NCBI RefSeq assembly: GCF_000208745.1
Contig: NC_030859.1
Span: 5,334,014-5,398,013, forward strand
Origin: Theobroma cacao
Taxonomy: Eukaryota > Streptophyta > Magnoliopsida > Malvales > Malvaceae
Reading direction: 5' to 3'
Length of the DNA: 64,000 nucleotides
Shown here: positions 22,718-44,457 of the stretch, piece by piece
How positions within the stretch are numbered: the first letter of the stretch is position 1
Layout of the letters: each line of letters starts with the position of its first letter
Position numbers and translations under genes: made by a program
The notes under the pieces: model-generated
What the model saw: only the letters and a program-made list of their open reading frames with translations
The model's database searches: none
Told to the model about the DNA's origin: nothing

Positions 22718-23047
22718 CACCCCCATACTTAATATTTTGCTAGTCCTCGAGCAAAATATAGAAAAGAAACTAACTTACGAAAATCAAATTCAGATAACAA
22801 AAACAAAATAAATATAGTTATTTCTACTACTACTATCACTACTAGGGATAAAGTGCACCAACTCAATGATTTCACATAATTTTCTCAAAAGTATGTCTAT
22901 CAATCCTTAACTTAAGGAAAAATATAGGCATCATTCAAATTCATGTTTCAATTCCAATGTAATCACATTTTCGAACGGATTTCTGTGTACGTGTGTTAAA
23001 TCTTTTACCAAGAATATCATGACATCCGGATGATGATAACAAAACAT
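22718..23047 (-). mobile_element. short internal tail of family A element
   Basis: Polypurine tract plus some 300 bp of non-coding sequence. The rest of the element is missing, cut off by the family C fragment. No coding motif is visible. Confidence 0.45.
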
Positions 23048-23885
23048 TGTTCACTCCATCTTTTTTTGATGATAACAAAAAAATTCTCATTCATTAATGT
23101 CTAACTTCATTAATAAAGTATGCAAGATATCCTCCGTCAATAAAATGAATAATTGAAAGTAATATCATGTAATAGACAGTCTAATCAGTTAAAGAGAGAA
23201 AAATGGAAGGATTTTGTAAAGATAGAATATTAGTAACTGATTATCAAAAGGCTTTAATTAGTTAAAGAATGGCTGGGCTATAATTTAAAACAAAACAGAA
23301 AAATTTTAATTAGTTAGCACTTGGCTTAATTGATTAAGAAGGTGTTGGACAAAGGAAAATGAAGGTGTGCTAATCGATTAAGGCATAAGGTTAGTCGGTT
23401 AGAGCATAAAACTTGAAGAACCTCTAAGCGCTAAAATTCAAATTTAAGGTGAAGTTGACTGTTGAAGGGAGCCAAAATGAAGAAGTATAAATTCAAAGAA
23501 TTTTTAATTGATTAGAACTTATGTTAATCGGTTAAGGCTTAAGGAAGTTAAGCTCCAATCAGTTAAGGGAAGAGTTAACCAGTTAGAGGAAGACTGTTGT
23601 TTAAAGAAAAATGAAAACAAAAAGTTTGTAATCAGTTAAAGCAGAGAACAAGCAACAAGATAGTGAAAGACAGAGAAACTGTAATCAGTTAGAGCAGAGA
23701 TCACAATAGCAATACTATACAAGGCAAAAAAGTGGTAACTGGTTAAAGCTATCTGTAATCAATTAGCCGAACTCTGTCTGCTTTTTTGAATTTAAGCATT
23801 TGAGGATAAAATAATGGTTGGAATGGCATCAGAGTTCTCCCCAAAGGCTAAAAATTGTCTCTAACAAAAAAATCTGACTCCTTAA
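23048..23885 (-). mobile_element. truncated LTR, family C, minus orientation
   Basis: Its reverse complement matches about 7484-8310 of the solo LTR, ending at the same terminus (TGTTCACTCCAT here, TGTTGACTCCAT there). The part equivalent to 6941-7483 is missing. It carries about fifteen TAATCAGTTA-like words, matching the motif-rich part of the full copy. Confidence 0.8.
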
Positions 23886-23888
23886 GTG

Positions 23889-23938
23889 ACCTAATGCTTG
23901 CTTGGATTGGATTTGTCATGGATTTGCGAGCCATGACA
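23889..23938 (-). mobile_element. fragment of the gypsy LTR start
   Basis: Matches 20411-20461 (TGTCATGGCT...CCAATCCA on the minus strand). It may be the outer end of the 5' LTR of the element whose gag and 3' LTR lie at 20218-21216. Confidence 0.55.
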
Positions 23939-23944
23939 CCTGAC

Positions 23945-26090
23945 ACTATTTTTTAAGCACAAGGTTGGCCAAACATGAGAACATTAATATATTACTAAAT
24001 AATATAATTTAATTAAAAATTTAATCCTAAAATATATTTAAAATATTAAATATTAATATAAAAGTATTTTAAATATCTTAATAATAAACCTAACTTAATT
24101 ATGCTAGTAGAGTCGAGGCTAGGATTCTCAGTCAATCAAGTCTGAGAAGTCTCTCCTTTTTTTCTCTTATCTAGAATGGAAAAAAAAAACTTCAAACAAG
24201 TAGCTCATGCAACATCTCCCACTTGCCCTTCTTTTTCTCAATCTTATATCTCAAACTGTGTCATGATCGGGCAGCCATGCAATGTATTTCACTTTTAACT
24301 GTAGGAAGAAAGGTTCAGCGCAACATGTACACAGGCGTTAATGTCTTTGTTTTGACCTCAACCTAATATTTTTATTTGATAAGTACTAGAAGAGATCTAA
24401 AAGCAAACATTCCATTGATTGAGCACACATTCCTGTGTTTTATGATGATCCAACTTGCTATCTCAACATAAGATTTCCTTGGAGATACAAAGATTCAAAT
24501 AAATAATGAGCAGTGAGACTTTAATGGCCTAGTATGACTAGATAAAAGCAGAACCATAGTCTTCCTCCATGGATTGGTCATTTATGAGCTTTCCTTTCTT
24601 TACGAGATAAGGCCAAAATAATAAAGATAGAGCTAGTTAAGCAAAGTAAGATTGCATATTGAGACATGTTTAGTCTTTAGGTCTAGTTTGGCATTGCTGT
24701 TATAGTTGAAAAAAGCTCGAGTTGGGAAAAATTATGTTTGTAAAGAGTTATATGAGACTGCTATGAAAATTACGGTTTGAGATTTTCAAGTATTTGGTAC
24801 TGCTATTAAAAAGTGCTGTGGAGAGTTCAAAGGTCTTAAAAGGACATAACGTTGAAATGCAAAAAATAAGTCATTTCTTTTCAATACTATTTAAGTAACT
24901 TACTATTAAGACATACAAAATAATATATGAAATTTAATTTTAAAAATTTATACAAAGTAATAATTTTTAGAAGTATTAAAATATTTCAAGTTAGAAAATA
25001 AATAACTATATTCCTTCTATATTATCATTTTTAGTTCAAACTATGTCAATATCAAAAAGCGCTATATATTTGAAATAGAATTAAAAAAAAATGATAATTT
25101 TATTAAAAAAAAAGATTGAAGGATAATGTTTTATATTTCACATCTTCGAATAAGGATGAATATTTAGTAATTTCTTCCGTAAACCAAAGTTTGTGAACCG
25201 CCAAAACACCTTAAAAGGGCTTTTGCCATTGATTCAAGAATTGTTACAAAAAAAGTGATTTTATACTTGAATTCATGATGATTGTAAAAAATATGTTTTG
25301 AAAGCCAAACATAGTATCGAATTAGCTCATTGGCTTAGTTTGGCTTGGATCCCAAAATGTAGTTTTTTATAAATAATGCAAAGTCAAACACACAACAATT
25401 AAAAATATCTAAATATTTGACTTTATTAATTGATGTATAATTTTTAATAAAATCTCATTTTTTCAATTAAATAAAACACATGATAATTTGATTTAAAACA
25501 CAATTTAACGGTCATTTTATCGACTAACCGCGAAGGCTCTTTTTAACGGTCATTTTTTGACTAACCCCAAAAGCTCCTTGGAAAGTGCTTTTGTGATTTG
25601 CAACTTGCAACTCATGGTTGGTAGAGGAAATGACGAAATCCCCATTCCTATTTTGTAAGATGACAAAATTATCCCCTCTTCAATTATAAAACTATCCTAT
25701 TTTTTTATTTTATTTCAAATACATAGCATTAATTTTATTTAAAATGAATGGAATATAATTATTTATTTTTTAAATCAAAGTAATTTAAATTTCTTAAGAA
25801 AATCTAAAAACTATGTTTTTGAATAAATTTTTAAAATGTTTCATAATAATTTATTTTTTGATACATATTGAAAATAATTTACTCAAATAATATTGAAAAT
25901 GATTTTTTTAATTTTTTCAATGTAATACCAAAGAAAAGATATTAAACCAAAATTCTTCAGAGAAAATTTTCAAAACCGCACCCAAGGATCCAAACCCAAA
26001 TAAATCGACCCGGAGAGCCTACTCCGTACTAACTTTAAATCTGACGAGCGGGACTTTCTTTAACACTTATTTTCAAAATTTTTCTCTTCA
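23945..26090. other. intergenic region upstream of TIO, with a possible hAT-like MITE
   Basis: No gene is supported. At about 24675-25320 the ends carry GTCTAGTTTGGCATTGCTGT and, on the far side, AAAGCCAAACATAGTATCGA in inverted sense. This vaguely resembles small hAT-derived elements, but the arms do not pair well. A 37-bp direct duplication (TAACGGTCATTTT...GACTAACC) lies at about 25507-25580. The last few hundred bases must hold the TIO promoter; no clear TATA box is seen. Confidence 0.35.
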
Positions 26091-26582
26091 AAAAAATCAG
26101 TCTAGCTTTCCTCTCCTCTTTCTCTCTCGAAAACTTTCTCTAGATTTGCTTGGCTCTCCTGGTTCAAAGTCAGGTACTTCCCCTTCTCTGTTCTCCAAAT
26201 ATTGTTATTTTATTTTATTTTACTCTTCATTTTCACTCCAATGCTACTACCATTGATCGCCGATTGAATGCAGGAAAAGGGAATGCGAAATGAAAATTTT
26301 AAAAACCTAAAGCAAGTTTCTAAGTAGCGCTGTTTTCTTTTTTCTTTTTCCTTTTTTTTCCTCTAAATTTTTGAATTTTCCTTCACTTGCTCAGCTCCCA
26401 AATGGTGCTCGATTTAGAAATCTTTCGTAGAGTTAGGGTGTATGTTACCTGTTCATCTTGAATATAGAAATTAATTCTAATTTAAAGCAGATTTTTAGAT
26501 TCAAATTACGTCCTTATTATTATTTTTGGTTGCTTAGCTTGAAAACAAGAAGCAGATAAGTAAAAATTGTGGAAGTAAAAGA
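26091..26582 (+). promoter_or_regulatory. TIO: probable TIO 5' leader with intron and upstream ORF
   Basis: A CT-rich stretch (26100-26160) typical of plant leaders ends in AAGTCAG|GTACTTCC at 26173. A matching acceptor, GAATGCAG, ends at 26273, suggesting a 100-bp leader intron. After it an ATG at 26283 opens a 14-codon upstream ORF closed by TAG. Further upstream ATGs exist (for example 26402), and more splicing before 26583 is possible. All of this is inference from splice-like sites. Confidence 0.4.
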
Positions 26583-36824
<10,242 letters not shown>

Positions 36825-37571
36825 AGGCTGAAGGTAAAAACAGTTATTGGTCATTTCTTTTGACCTCACCAACTTGATTCCCACTAAACCATAAATGGTA
36901 GTTCTTGGTCGGTAAAATTGAGGCCTAAAAGATCGGAGAAATTTGCAATGGCTGTTAGTATTATTTTGAGCTATAGACACTGCAAAGCATTTCTGTATAT
37001 ATATGTTAGTATTATTATAGTATATGATGTTATTCATCACCAATCTGCTAACAATATGCGATTTCCTTTTCTAAAGAATAATATGACTGTTCCATCTTAC
37101 ATTAACGGTTTTTTCTGTACTTCTGCCATCTCATTCCAACAGTTTGAGCTTATGGCAGGTTCCAAGTAAATTTCCCCCAATAGTCCTGAAGAAAGGAGGG
37201 GGAACAAAAGAAGGAAAAGTAAGTTGAATTCTTTTTAACCAATTAGTAGAAATTCGCTGTTGTACTTGAGTATTTAACTTAATGAAATTATATGTCAAAT
37301 TGCCAATGACCTTTTGGCTTAGTTGATTTAAATTAAAGAATTAACAGGGTTAGGCTGCGTTCAATGAAACGTGTTTCTTGTAGTTTAAAAAGAAATTCAG
37401 TGGATTATTAGCAGATTCGGCACTAGGCAGTAGCCAGGATTACATTATCTGCTCATGTGATTCAATTCAGTGCAAAATAATTGGGGAAATATAGATGATT
37501 TGTCCATCATAAGCTCAACATTATCACGTGATATTATGTTAATAAGTTAGGTTTGGGTTTTCATATAATAG
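36825..37571 (+). other. TIO 3' UTR and downstream sequence
   Basis: Non-coding. A possible 3' UTR intron runs from GAAG|GTAAAAAC (36834) to TTATGGCAG (37159). The poly(A) site is probably near 37290, where AATGAAAT is the nearest signal-like word. These are guesses from sequence words. Confidence 0.35.
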
Positions 37572-37977
37572 AATGTTAGGTATGATACTTTAAAAATTAC
37601 ATCATTTATTAAAAAAATTTCAATGAATTTTTATTTGTTTATTATGTTTAGTTAAATAACTATATTTTTGTTTTATGTTAAATAAATTTTTATAATTTAT
37701 CATTTTTATGTTTATATGATGTTTAGGTGAAAAGTGAGAAATATCATATGGTCATAATTATGCCATATTAACAAATTATATTATTATCCACTATAATATG
37801 TTAGTTTGACACATTAAGTGTCACGTGATATAAAATGATAAATATTTTAATAAATAATAATTAGTTATAAAAATTTATTTGATTCAAAATAAAAATATAA
37901 AGATTTGATAAACACAATAAAATAATAAAAAATTATTTAAATAATTCAGTAATTTTTTAAAGTATTATGTTAATATT
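37572..37977. mobile_element. foldback MITE, AT-rich
   Basis: The left half (from AATGTTAGGTATGATACTTT) pairs with the reverse complement of the right half (from AATATTAACATAATACTTT). The shared blocks include ACTTTAAAAA, AATAAATTTTTATAA and TATCATTTT. Arms of about 150 bp meet near a CACGTGATAT word. No coding capacity. Confidence 0.6.
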
Positions 37978-39756
37978 AAAACTAAATTTAAAATTAGACC
38001 TATCAATTATTATCTTTATTAAGATTTTTGAGGTTTAACCATTTAAAGTTGTTATCTTCTTAGACTTATTCATAATTTCGTATGTATCCAAAAGAAAAAG
38101 AAATCAAAGTGCTCATCAAGAGCCATGGAAGACAAAATCAGGTATCTGAATAGAAAATGAACATTCCTCTGGAGACAACAGCTTTAAGGATCTAAAAATG
38201 GAGTGTATATGAGCTTCATGTCTAAATTATTTCCTCTTTCCAATGGTACTGTCTGTCAGCAATATTACTTGATGCATAAAAAATGAGCTTAAGTCTCCTG
38301 TTTTTCACCTCATAATTCCATGTAAAGTCATTATCATACATTCCAGGCCATCAACATCAAGTTCGTCAACCCAGTGTGAATCCAAAGATTCGATGGTTGA
38401 AGAAGAGGACCTTAAAATGTTGAAAGAGTTGGTAAACCTAAAACCACAGTAACCACTAATCAAGAACAATACACTTTTATGCACATAATGCGTGCCACTT
38501 AAAAAAACCCTTGGGTCTTCCATAATGCCTTCCACTCCATCTTTTGGCAATCAACAACAACACATATTTCAAAACTAAATTATAATTCAATCTCCTAATC
38601 AATGTGTTGGATGTGCATTGTCCAATCTCTTTCCCAGTTAGAGGGTAACATACGAAACCACTTCTCAACATTGTTAACATGTATCATTAGCTTATCAAAC
38701 CAATCTTAACAAGATTGAAAAGAAACAGAAAGAGTTTTCTGTTTACTTGCGATCCCATAATGAGTTAAGACTTTTTTTGCTTTTAATTTATTTACAATCT
38801 TTATCCGTACCACAACGACTTAAATTGTTTTTATTTAAAAATTATAAATAACATTATCTAAATATAACAAAATAGAAACGATAATGTTTAAATTCAAATC
38901 ATTGAGCTTGTATTCGTACAAAACTATATCTTATTTATAAATATCGATATTTTAATATTTACTTTTTTTATCGATGAAAATTAAATAGTTACGACACTCA
39001 TTATTTATATATATAACACTAAATTTGTGGTGTAAATAATAAGTGCTTTAAGAGCTGTAATTCATTAAGAGAATACATATAGTCAGAAATTGAGTGCAAC
39101 CCCCTATGGTAATAATTTGGAGGAATGAGTATGATGGGTATAGAACGCTATGATTGAAAGCAAGCATGCTAAGAGAATAAGGGCAAATTGGTAGGCAAGC
39201 AAAGTAAAGAAAGCAAAATGCCAGTTGTCAAGCGAAGCGTATATTTTAAGAAAGGAAGGGAATCCCACCAGCATTCCAAGAGAAATGTATTGGAGAGGGG
39301 AGGGGAATTTTGGGTCGGTGAGTTAGTGGGTGTAATATATTTGTGGCCTTGGATATTACGTGTCCAAATGACAAACACCATGATCGCATCATTCTTTGAA
39401 TCCTCCGGGTAGGGGCCCGCCTTCCAAAGATCTTTGCAAATATTATTCCTCTCTTTTCAGCTTGATATACGTGGATTTTGCAAACAGTATGTACTTGGTA
39501 ATGATAAAAGGATAAGTCTTCCATCAACAAGTGAGGGAGAGTGACCAAAGTTTAATTCCAAGGCTCATTTCTTTATTTCTTTTACATTGTAGGAATTGCC
39601 ATGTGTTTGTCATTTGGTTTTGACTTTTAAACATGTTTTAGTGGGCAATACAATTAATCAAAGTTTATCTTAGATCATTTACAGTTATTAATACATGATT
39701 GATGAGGTTGAAAAGGAATGGAATTGCATTGCATGATCACTCCATTATTATATTAT
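37978..39756. other. intergenic, no gene supported
   Basis: Open stretches on the minus strand at 38305-38680 and on both strands at 39169-39550 show no recognisable motif, have no splice context and overlap on opposite strands. A short decayed gene fragment at 38300-38680 cannot be excluded. Confidence 0.35.
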
Positions 39757-40225
39757 AAGGTAAAATAATCTCACTTTCTTAATTTTTAGTTATAATTTTA
39801 TACGAGTTCATTAGTTTTTGAAATGGATATTTTTTTAAAAAATATATAAATATCATTCATATAAAATATAAAATGACTAAAATACCGTTTTTTCTTTCTC
39901 TTATTTTTTTCTCTCAAATAATATGATCGATGGTTCCCATTTGCTTGCTGACTAGTGCTCCCTTTCCTTAGGGAGCACCAGATCTGGTGCTCTCTCGAAT
40001 TTTTTTTAAAAATATATTTAATAGTAATTTTTTAAATTAATAAAAAGTAAAATTATCTTTTTAATATTATAACGTCATCAAATTAACAGAAATATTAACG
40101 ATTGACTAACGGTTGGACTTATATGTTTAGTAAAAAAAAATTTTAAACAAAATGTCTATTTCAAAAATTAATAGATCTTTTTGAAATTATGACTAAAAAT
40201 TAAAAATATGAGAATATTTTACCTT
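39757..40225. mobile_element. MITE, family M, copy 1
   Basis: A 469-bp element begins AAGGTAAAATAATCTCA and ends with the inverted TATTTTACCTT. The arms pair over about 100 bases (TTAATTTTTAGTTATAATTT against its counterpart). An inner palindrome, TGCTCCCT...AGGGAGCA, lies near 39955-39980. It is flanked by AT repeats, so the target duplication (perhaps ATATTAT) is ambiguous. It is the same family as 51485-51999, in the opposite orientation. Confidence 0.8.
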
Positions 40226-42020
40226 ATATTATATTATATATGACATGAGAACAAAATATTGTGAGGGGGTTAAACTGTGCTTCATTGTATATGGAAAATT
40301 ATCTACAAAGGAAGGTTTTGGTAAGTGGTAGTAAATAACACCCTTGGGGGTATCTTTGTTTTTTTTTTTTTTAATTTAATAAATTTATACCTTACATAAA
40401 ATGAATCTTTAAAATGAATATTTATACGAGACATGGATATTTTTATATGTGGTTAAAGTGACACATGTTTAACTTTTTTAGACAACAAATTACTCTAGGA
40501 GGGAAAAAGAAACCTATGAGAGAAGACAGAGGGGAAAAGAGTCTAAGATGGAAGGAACAGTGAAAGGGACAAAGAAGGTGAGGATAATTGAGAGGGTTTA
40601 TGTTAATTAAAGAATTATTTAGAGCTTAGCAAGGGAATGAGAGAAAAATATTAGAGCATTTGAATGATGAAAAAAATAGTAAAGAAGAGAAGAACAGTCT
40701 CTATAGATAAGGGATCATATACCAATCAATGAGTAAAATGCTCGGGTGCGAAGAGAAGAATAGTTTAATTAAGTAAACATTTTTTTTTTCAAATTAGGCA
40801 AAACAAGCATTAAACATGTATATGTAGTTAAATATTTGTTTATTATTTATATCAAAAATAATTTTTAAAATTTGAAAATTAATTATTAATAAAATCTTTT
40901 TTTTTTGTGTTTATAAATGCTATATTGTGCTATAAATATACCATAAAAAATCTAATACTCTGAGCATATACCATGGGCTACACAAAACAGTTAAATCTAT
41001 ATAAATTAACACTTTTGAAACCATAAAAATTTTATTAATTAATTGAGGTATTATTTAATTGATAAATTAATATTTTTTTTCAAAACATTAATTGAACGTA
41101 ATATATATGTATTGTGCATAATTTTCTCTTTCAATACATGAACGTTACATCAGAGTACCTTAATACATTAAGAAAAGTTCGAGATGAGGTCCAAGAAAAC
41201 ATCAATTTCAAGAGAAAACAAGTAACATTGGAATCATATTTTATAAATGTTTTTGAAATTGAGTAATGTATATATATAATTTTGATATATAAAAAGATTT
41301 ATATCAAGTGAGACTTATGTATTTTTTTTAAATGTATTATCATATGAATTTAACAAATTATTAATTTGCTACATTGGCCTCAAGTCAGAACCGATTAAAA
41401 ATATTATTTAATCGAGGTTATCAATTATTAATTTATAGAGATAATATTGTATTTTAAGATAAAAATGAAGGATCATGTTTCTTACTCTTCTTTTTTTTTT
41501 CCTTGGTCTTTTCTTAGGGAAAAATGATAAATATCTTCAAATTTAATGTATTTATATATCATATTTAAATGGGTAATGTATAGGGCTCGAATAACGTAAC
41601 TTGTTTATTACTAATCCAAGGTAAGAGATATAAACTTGGATTGCATTCTTATAGTTAAAATGATTTGATTGTTATCATATAAAGATTTTGTGGTGTAGGA
41701 AGTACATGCATTCACATAAGGACAAAAATAATATAAAGGCATCCCAATTGGTCTCATCCCCAAAGTCATATTTTTATAGGCATAGAAGCTCAAGTCAAAA
41801 GTGGGGAAAGAAACTTTAATCCTGAAATTGCATGCAGACAGTAGAAGACAGTGCCACCACCATCACCACCCAACGCCACCCCACCACCAACACCACTAAC
41901 AATCCCAAGAGCAAGCGACACGTTCCCCCATTATTATCTTCATCTCATTCTTCTCTTTTTACCCAAAGAAGCTACTAGAATTTCAGCTAACTCTGGGGAG
42001 CTGTACTTCTTTGGCTGCTG
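40226..42020. other. intergenic, upstream of the glycine-rich gene
   Basis: AT-rich. No coding region or clear repeat. A CACCACCA-rich stretch at 41850-41900 shortly precedes the core promoter of the next gene. Confidence 0.4.
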
Positions 42021-42026
42021 CAATGC

Positions 42027-42035
42027 CTATAAATA
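42027..42035 (+). promoter_or_regulatory. TATA box of the glycine-rich protein gene
   Basis: CTATAAATA stands 113 bases before the ATG at 42148, with a pyrimidine-rich stretch (CTCTCCCCTTTTCTC) about 20-35 bases downstream where transcription would start. This spacing is typical of a strong plant TATA promoter. Confidence 0.75.
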
Positions 42036-42147
42036 CACACCCTGGCCTCTCCCCTTTTCTCAATCAGCAAAGCTTGCCTTCTTGTATTCTGAGTGGTACG
42101 TACAATACACTTTAAAGCTGCATTGAGCTTTTGTTTTTAGCTTCAAA

Positions 42148-42777
42148 ATGACCAGTTCTAGGGTTATTGGTGCTGCATTCTTGGTTTTGCTCTTTGTGGA
42201 CTTGGCCTTTGCTGCTAGGTCACTTAAGGCTGTAGGCAAAGGAGGAGGTGGTGGTGGTGGAGGAGGAAGCGGGGGAGGTGGAGGTGGTGGCAATGGTTTG
42301 GGGTCAGGGTCTGGATATGGTTCAGGGTATGGTTCTGGAAGTGGCTCCGGATATGGCTCAGGAGCTTACGGTAGTGGAGGAGGTGGTGGTGGTGGTGGCG
42401 GAGAAGGTGGTGGAGGTGGCTCTGGATCAGGCAGTGGGTATGGGTCTGGGTCTGGGTCTGGATACGGGTCAGGATATGGGTCTGGTAGTGGGATAGGAAG
42501 TGGAGGAGGTGGTGGTGGTGGTGGCAGAGGAGGAGGTGGTGGTGGAGGTGGAGGTAGTGGTAGCGGAGGCGGTTCAGGCTATGGATCCGGGTCTGGAAGT
42601 GGGTCTGGATATGGAAGTGGTGGTGGAAGGGGTGGAGGTAGTGGTGGTGGAGGTGGAGGAGGTGGTGGCAGAGGTGGCGGTGGCGGCAATGGTTCTGGCC
42701 ATGGTTCAGGCTATGGAAGTGGCTCTGGCTATGGTTCCGGGTACGGAGGTGGCGGAGATGATGATTACTTACCATAA
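42148..42777 (+). CDS. secreted glycine-rich protein, cell-wall type
   Basis: Intronless, 209 aa. The ATG is the first in the transcript predicted from the TATA box at 42027. Residues 1-22 are a clear signal peptide (basic start, then AAFLVLLFVDLAFA) with likely cleavage before ARS. The mature protein is almost entirely glycine with Ser and Tyr. Three pure poly-Gly tracts alternate with GSGYGSG-type blocks, and it ends in an acidic DDDYLP tail. Such proteins are exported to the plant cell wall, where the tyrosines may cross-link. No RNA-binding or Cys-rich domain is present, so it is not an RRM-type glycine-rich protein. The exact family member is not identifiable. Openness of the other frames and of the opposite strand follows from GGN repetition. 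Confidence 0.9.
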   Translation: MTSSRVIGAAFLVLLFVDLAFAARSLKAVGKGGGGGGGGGSGGGGGGGNGLGSGSGYGSGYGSGSGSGYGSGAYGSGGGGGGGGGEGGGGGSGSGSGYGSGSGSGYGSGYGSGSGIGSGGGGGGGGRGGGGGGGGGSGSGGGSGYGSGSGSGSGYGSGGGRGGGSGGGGGGGGGRGGGGGNGSGHGSGYGSGSGYGSGYGGGGDDDYLP

Positions 42778-42837
42778 ATGAAGGATGAAAGTTTACTTAG
42801 GTAGCCGTATATTCAATCTTTGTCATTTGTAATTTTG

Positions 42838-42846
42838 AAAATAAAA
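42838..42846 (+). terminator. poly(A) signal of the glycine-rich protein gene
   Basis: AAAATAAAA about 60 bases after the stop codon, following a GT-rich stretch (TTTGTCATTTGTAATTTTG). Confidence 0.5.
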
Positions 42847-42849
42847 TTG

Positions 42850-44457
42850 CAATGTCTTGATCCATGCATGCATTTGTATGGACGGAGTACGTTGCATTAA
42901 GTTAATGTTATTAGGACTTTTCTAAGGGTAATTATGACACCTTATTACGTGTCATTATTATGATTATTGTATCATCAAAATAAATAATAAATACTAATAA
43001 TTTTCTATTTTTCTTCTTAAATTATGTGTTTTTCTTTTGTTAATTTTTTTTTATAATTGGAAAAAAAGAGATTTGAATTTTACTCTTTACATAAAAGATC
43101 ATATACCAAACAATGAACAAAATGCCTTAGTGCTGTTAACTCTTTATTATTTATTATGAAAAAAAAACAATAAAGAGTTGGAAAAATAATAACCCAAAAA
43201 GTTCAAATAAAATAAAAAATATTTATTATTTACACACACCGTCATTATTTTTGTTTCTTCTTCTAAAATTTCAGATTATTTAGCACAAACGTTATATTAA
43301 TAACATCAACATGCATGAGTAATTGACATGACTTCATTTTTAGAATATGAATGGGATGTTAGTAAGTGATCTGTAATTGATTCTGGTTACATTATATATT
43401 AATTGGATTTTTAGATTTTATATAAATGTGTCATTTTATGGATATTAAAACATTTTGTACCGAAAAAAGAGAAATTTAAATTCAATTTTTTAAATAAGAT
43501 AGTAAATACATAATTGTTGAGAGTAAGTGCAATTTCCATATTTTGGATCATTTATTCTTATTTATTTTTAAATAAAACTTATATAATGACTAGATAAGAG
43601 GAGCAAAAATATGTTTAGAGATGTCTAATTGTCACAAATCTCACAAAGATAAGATGAATTTTAAGTCTATAAATACGAGTCTTTCTCCACTTATAAAACA
43701 TGTCTTTTCGGTTGAAAATGTAGACACTTACATTCTATTTCAGAAATTAAAGTCGTTTAAATTCGGATAAGTGATATAATATCATTCCTAACCATTGTTT
43801 CCTTCCCAAGACTTAAATGCAAACGTAATGCTATATTTTTAGTAAAAGGATGCTCCTTTGGCTTTAAATCAAATATTGACAAATGAAAAATAAAACAAAA
43901 ATTAAGAAAAAAGAAACACTTCCGATTTATAATTTTGTATTTTTAAAGTATTAAAATTGTTGAATGATGATTTTTGTTGCAGCCGATACACAGAGGGGTC
44001 TGTTAGATGTTTATATAAATGGAGGGAGGGGTGGAATCAGCAAGGAACAAGCATAGAATAGGATCCAGGTCTCAAAAAACAAAGGTATCCGATCCCCATC
44101 CTCTCAAATTATAATTCAAGATGTTCAATGAAGCAGGCTACAACATAATAATATACCATACGTAAACAACATCTAGCTGTTACAATTATATAACCAAAAG
44201 GCAATCATATAGCCTATTCCAACATCATTTCCTCTTTTTTTTTTTTGGGTTTAAATCAATAAATTTAGTCTGTATGTTCCGATGAATCCTAAATAAGTGC
44301 TCTGCTTGATAAAAAAAAAATGTCACGTTTTTTGCTGCTACCGTCATACTCTCAGCTTTGTCAACTCATGATGTGCCAATGAATGTGGATATGTTTCTAA
44401 TCGTAAGCGGTTCCACCAAAAGAGACTCGAACAAGAATGGTTCTCGTAACCCGAAAA
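42850..44457. other. intergenic, between two 3' ends
   Basis: AT-rich spacer between the convergent glycine-rich and KH-protein genes. The BTR1-type 3' UTR occupies its right part. No other feature is supported. Confidence 0.4.

Noticed and set aside
729..23885. A single large inverted duplication around the MULE
   Set aside because: The repeat order is A C then A C, not mirrored, and intervening sequences do not match.
38305..38680. Minus-strand open frames that might be a host gene fragment
   Set aside because: No motif, no splice-site pattern and overlapping frames of similar length; left as intergenic.
42224..42781. Open frames on the opposite strand and in the second + frame across the glycine-rich gene
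   Set aside because: By-products of GGN codon repetition; only the frame with signal peptide, TATA box and stop makes biological sense.
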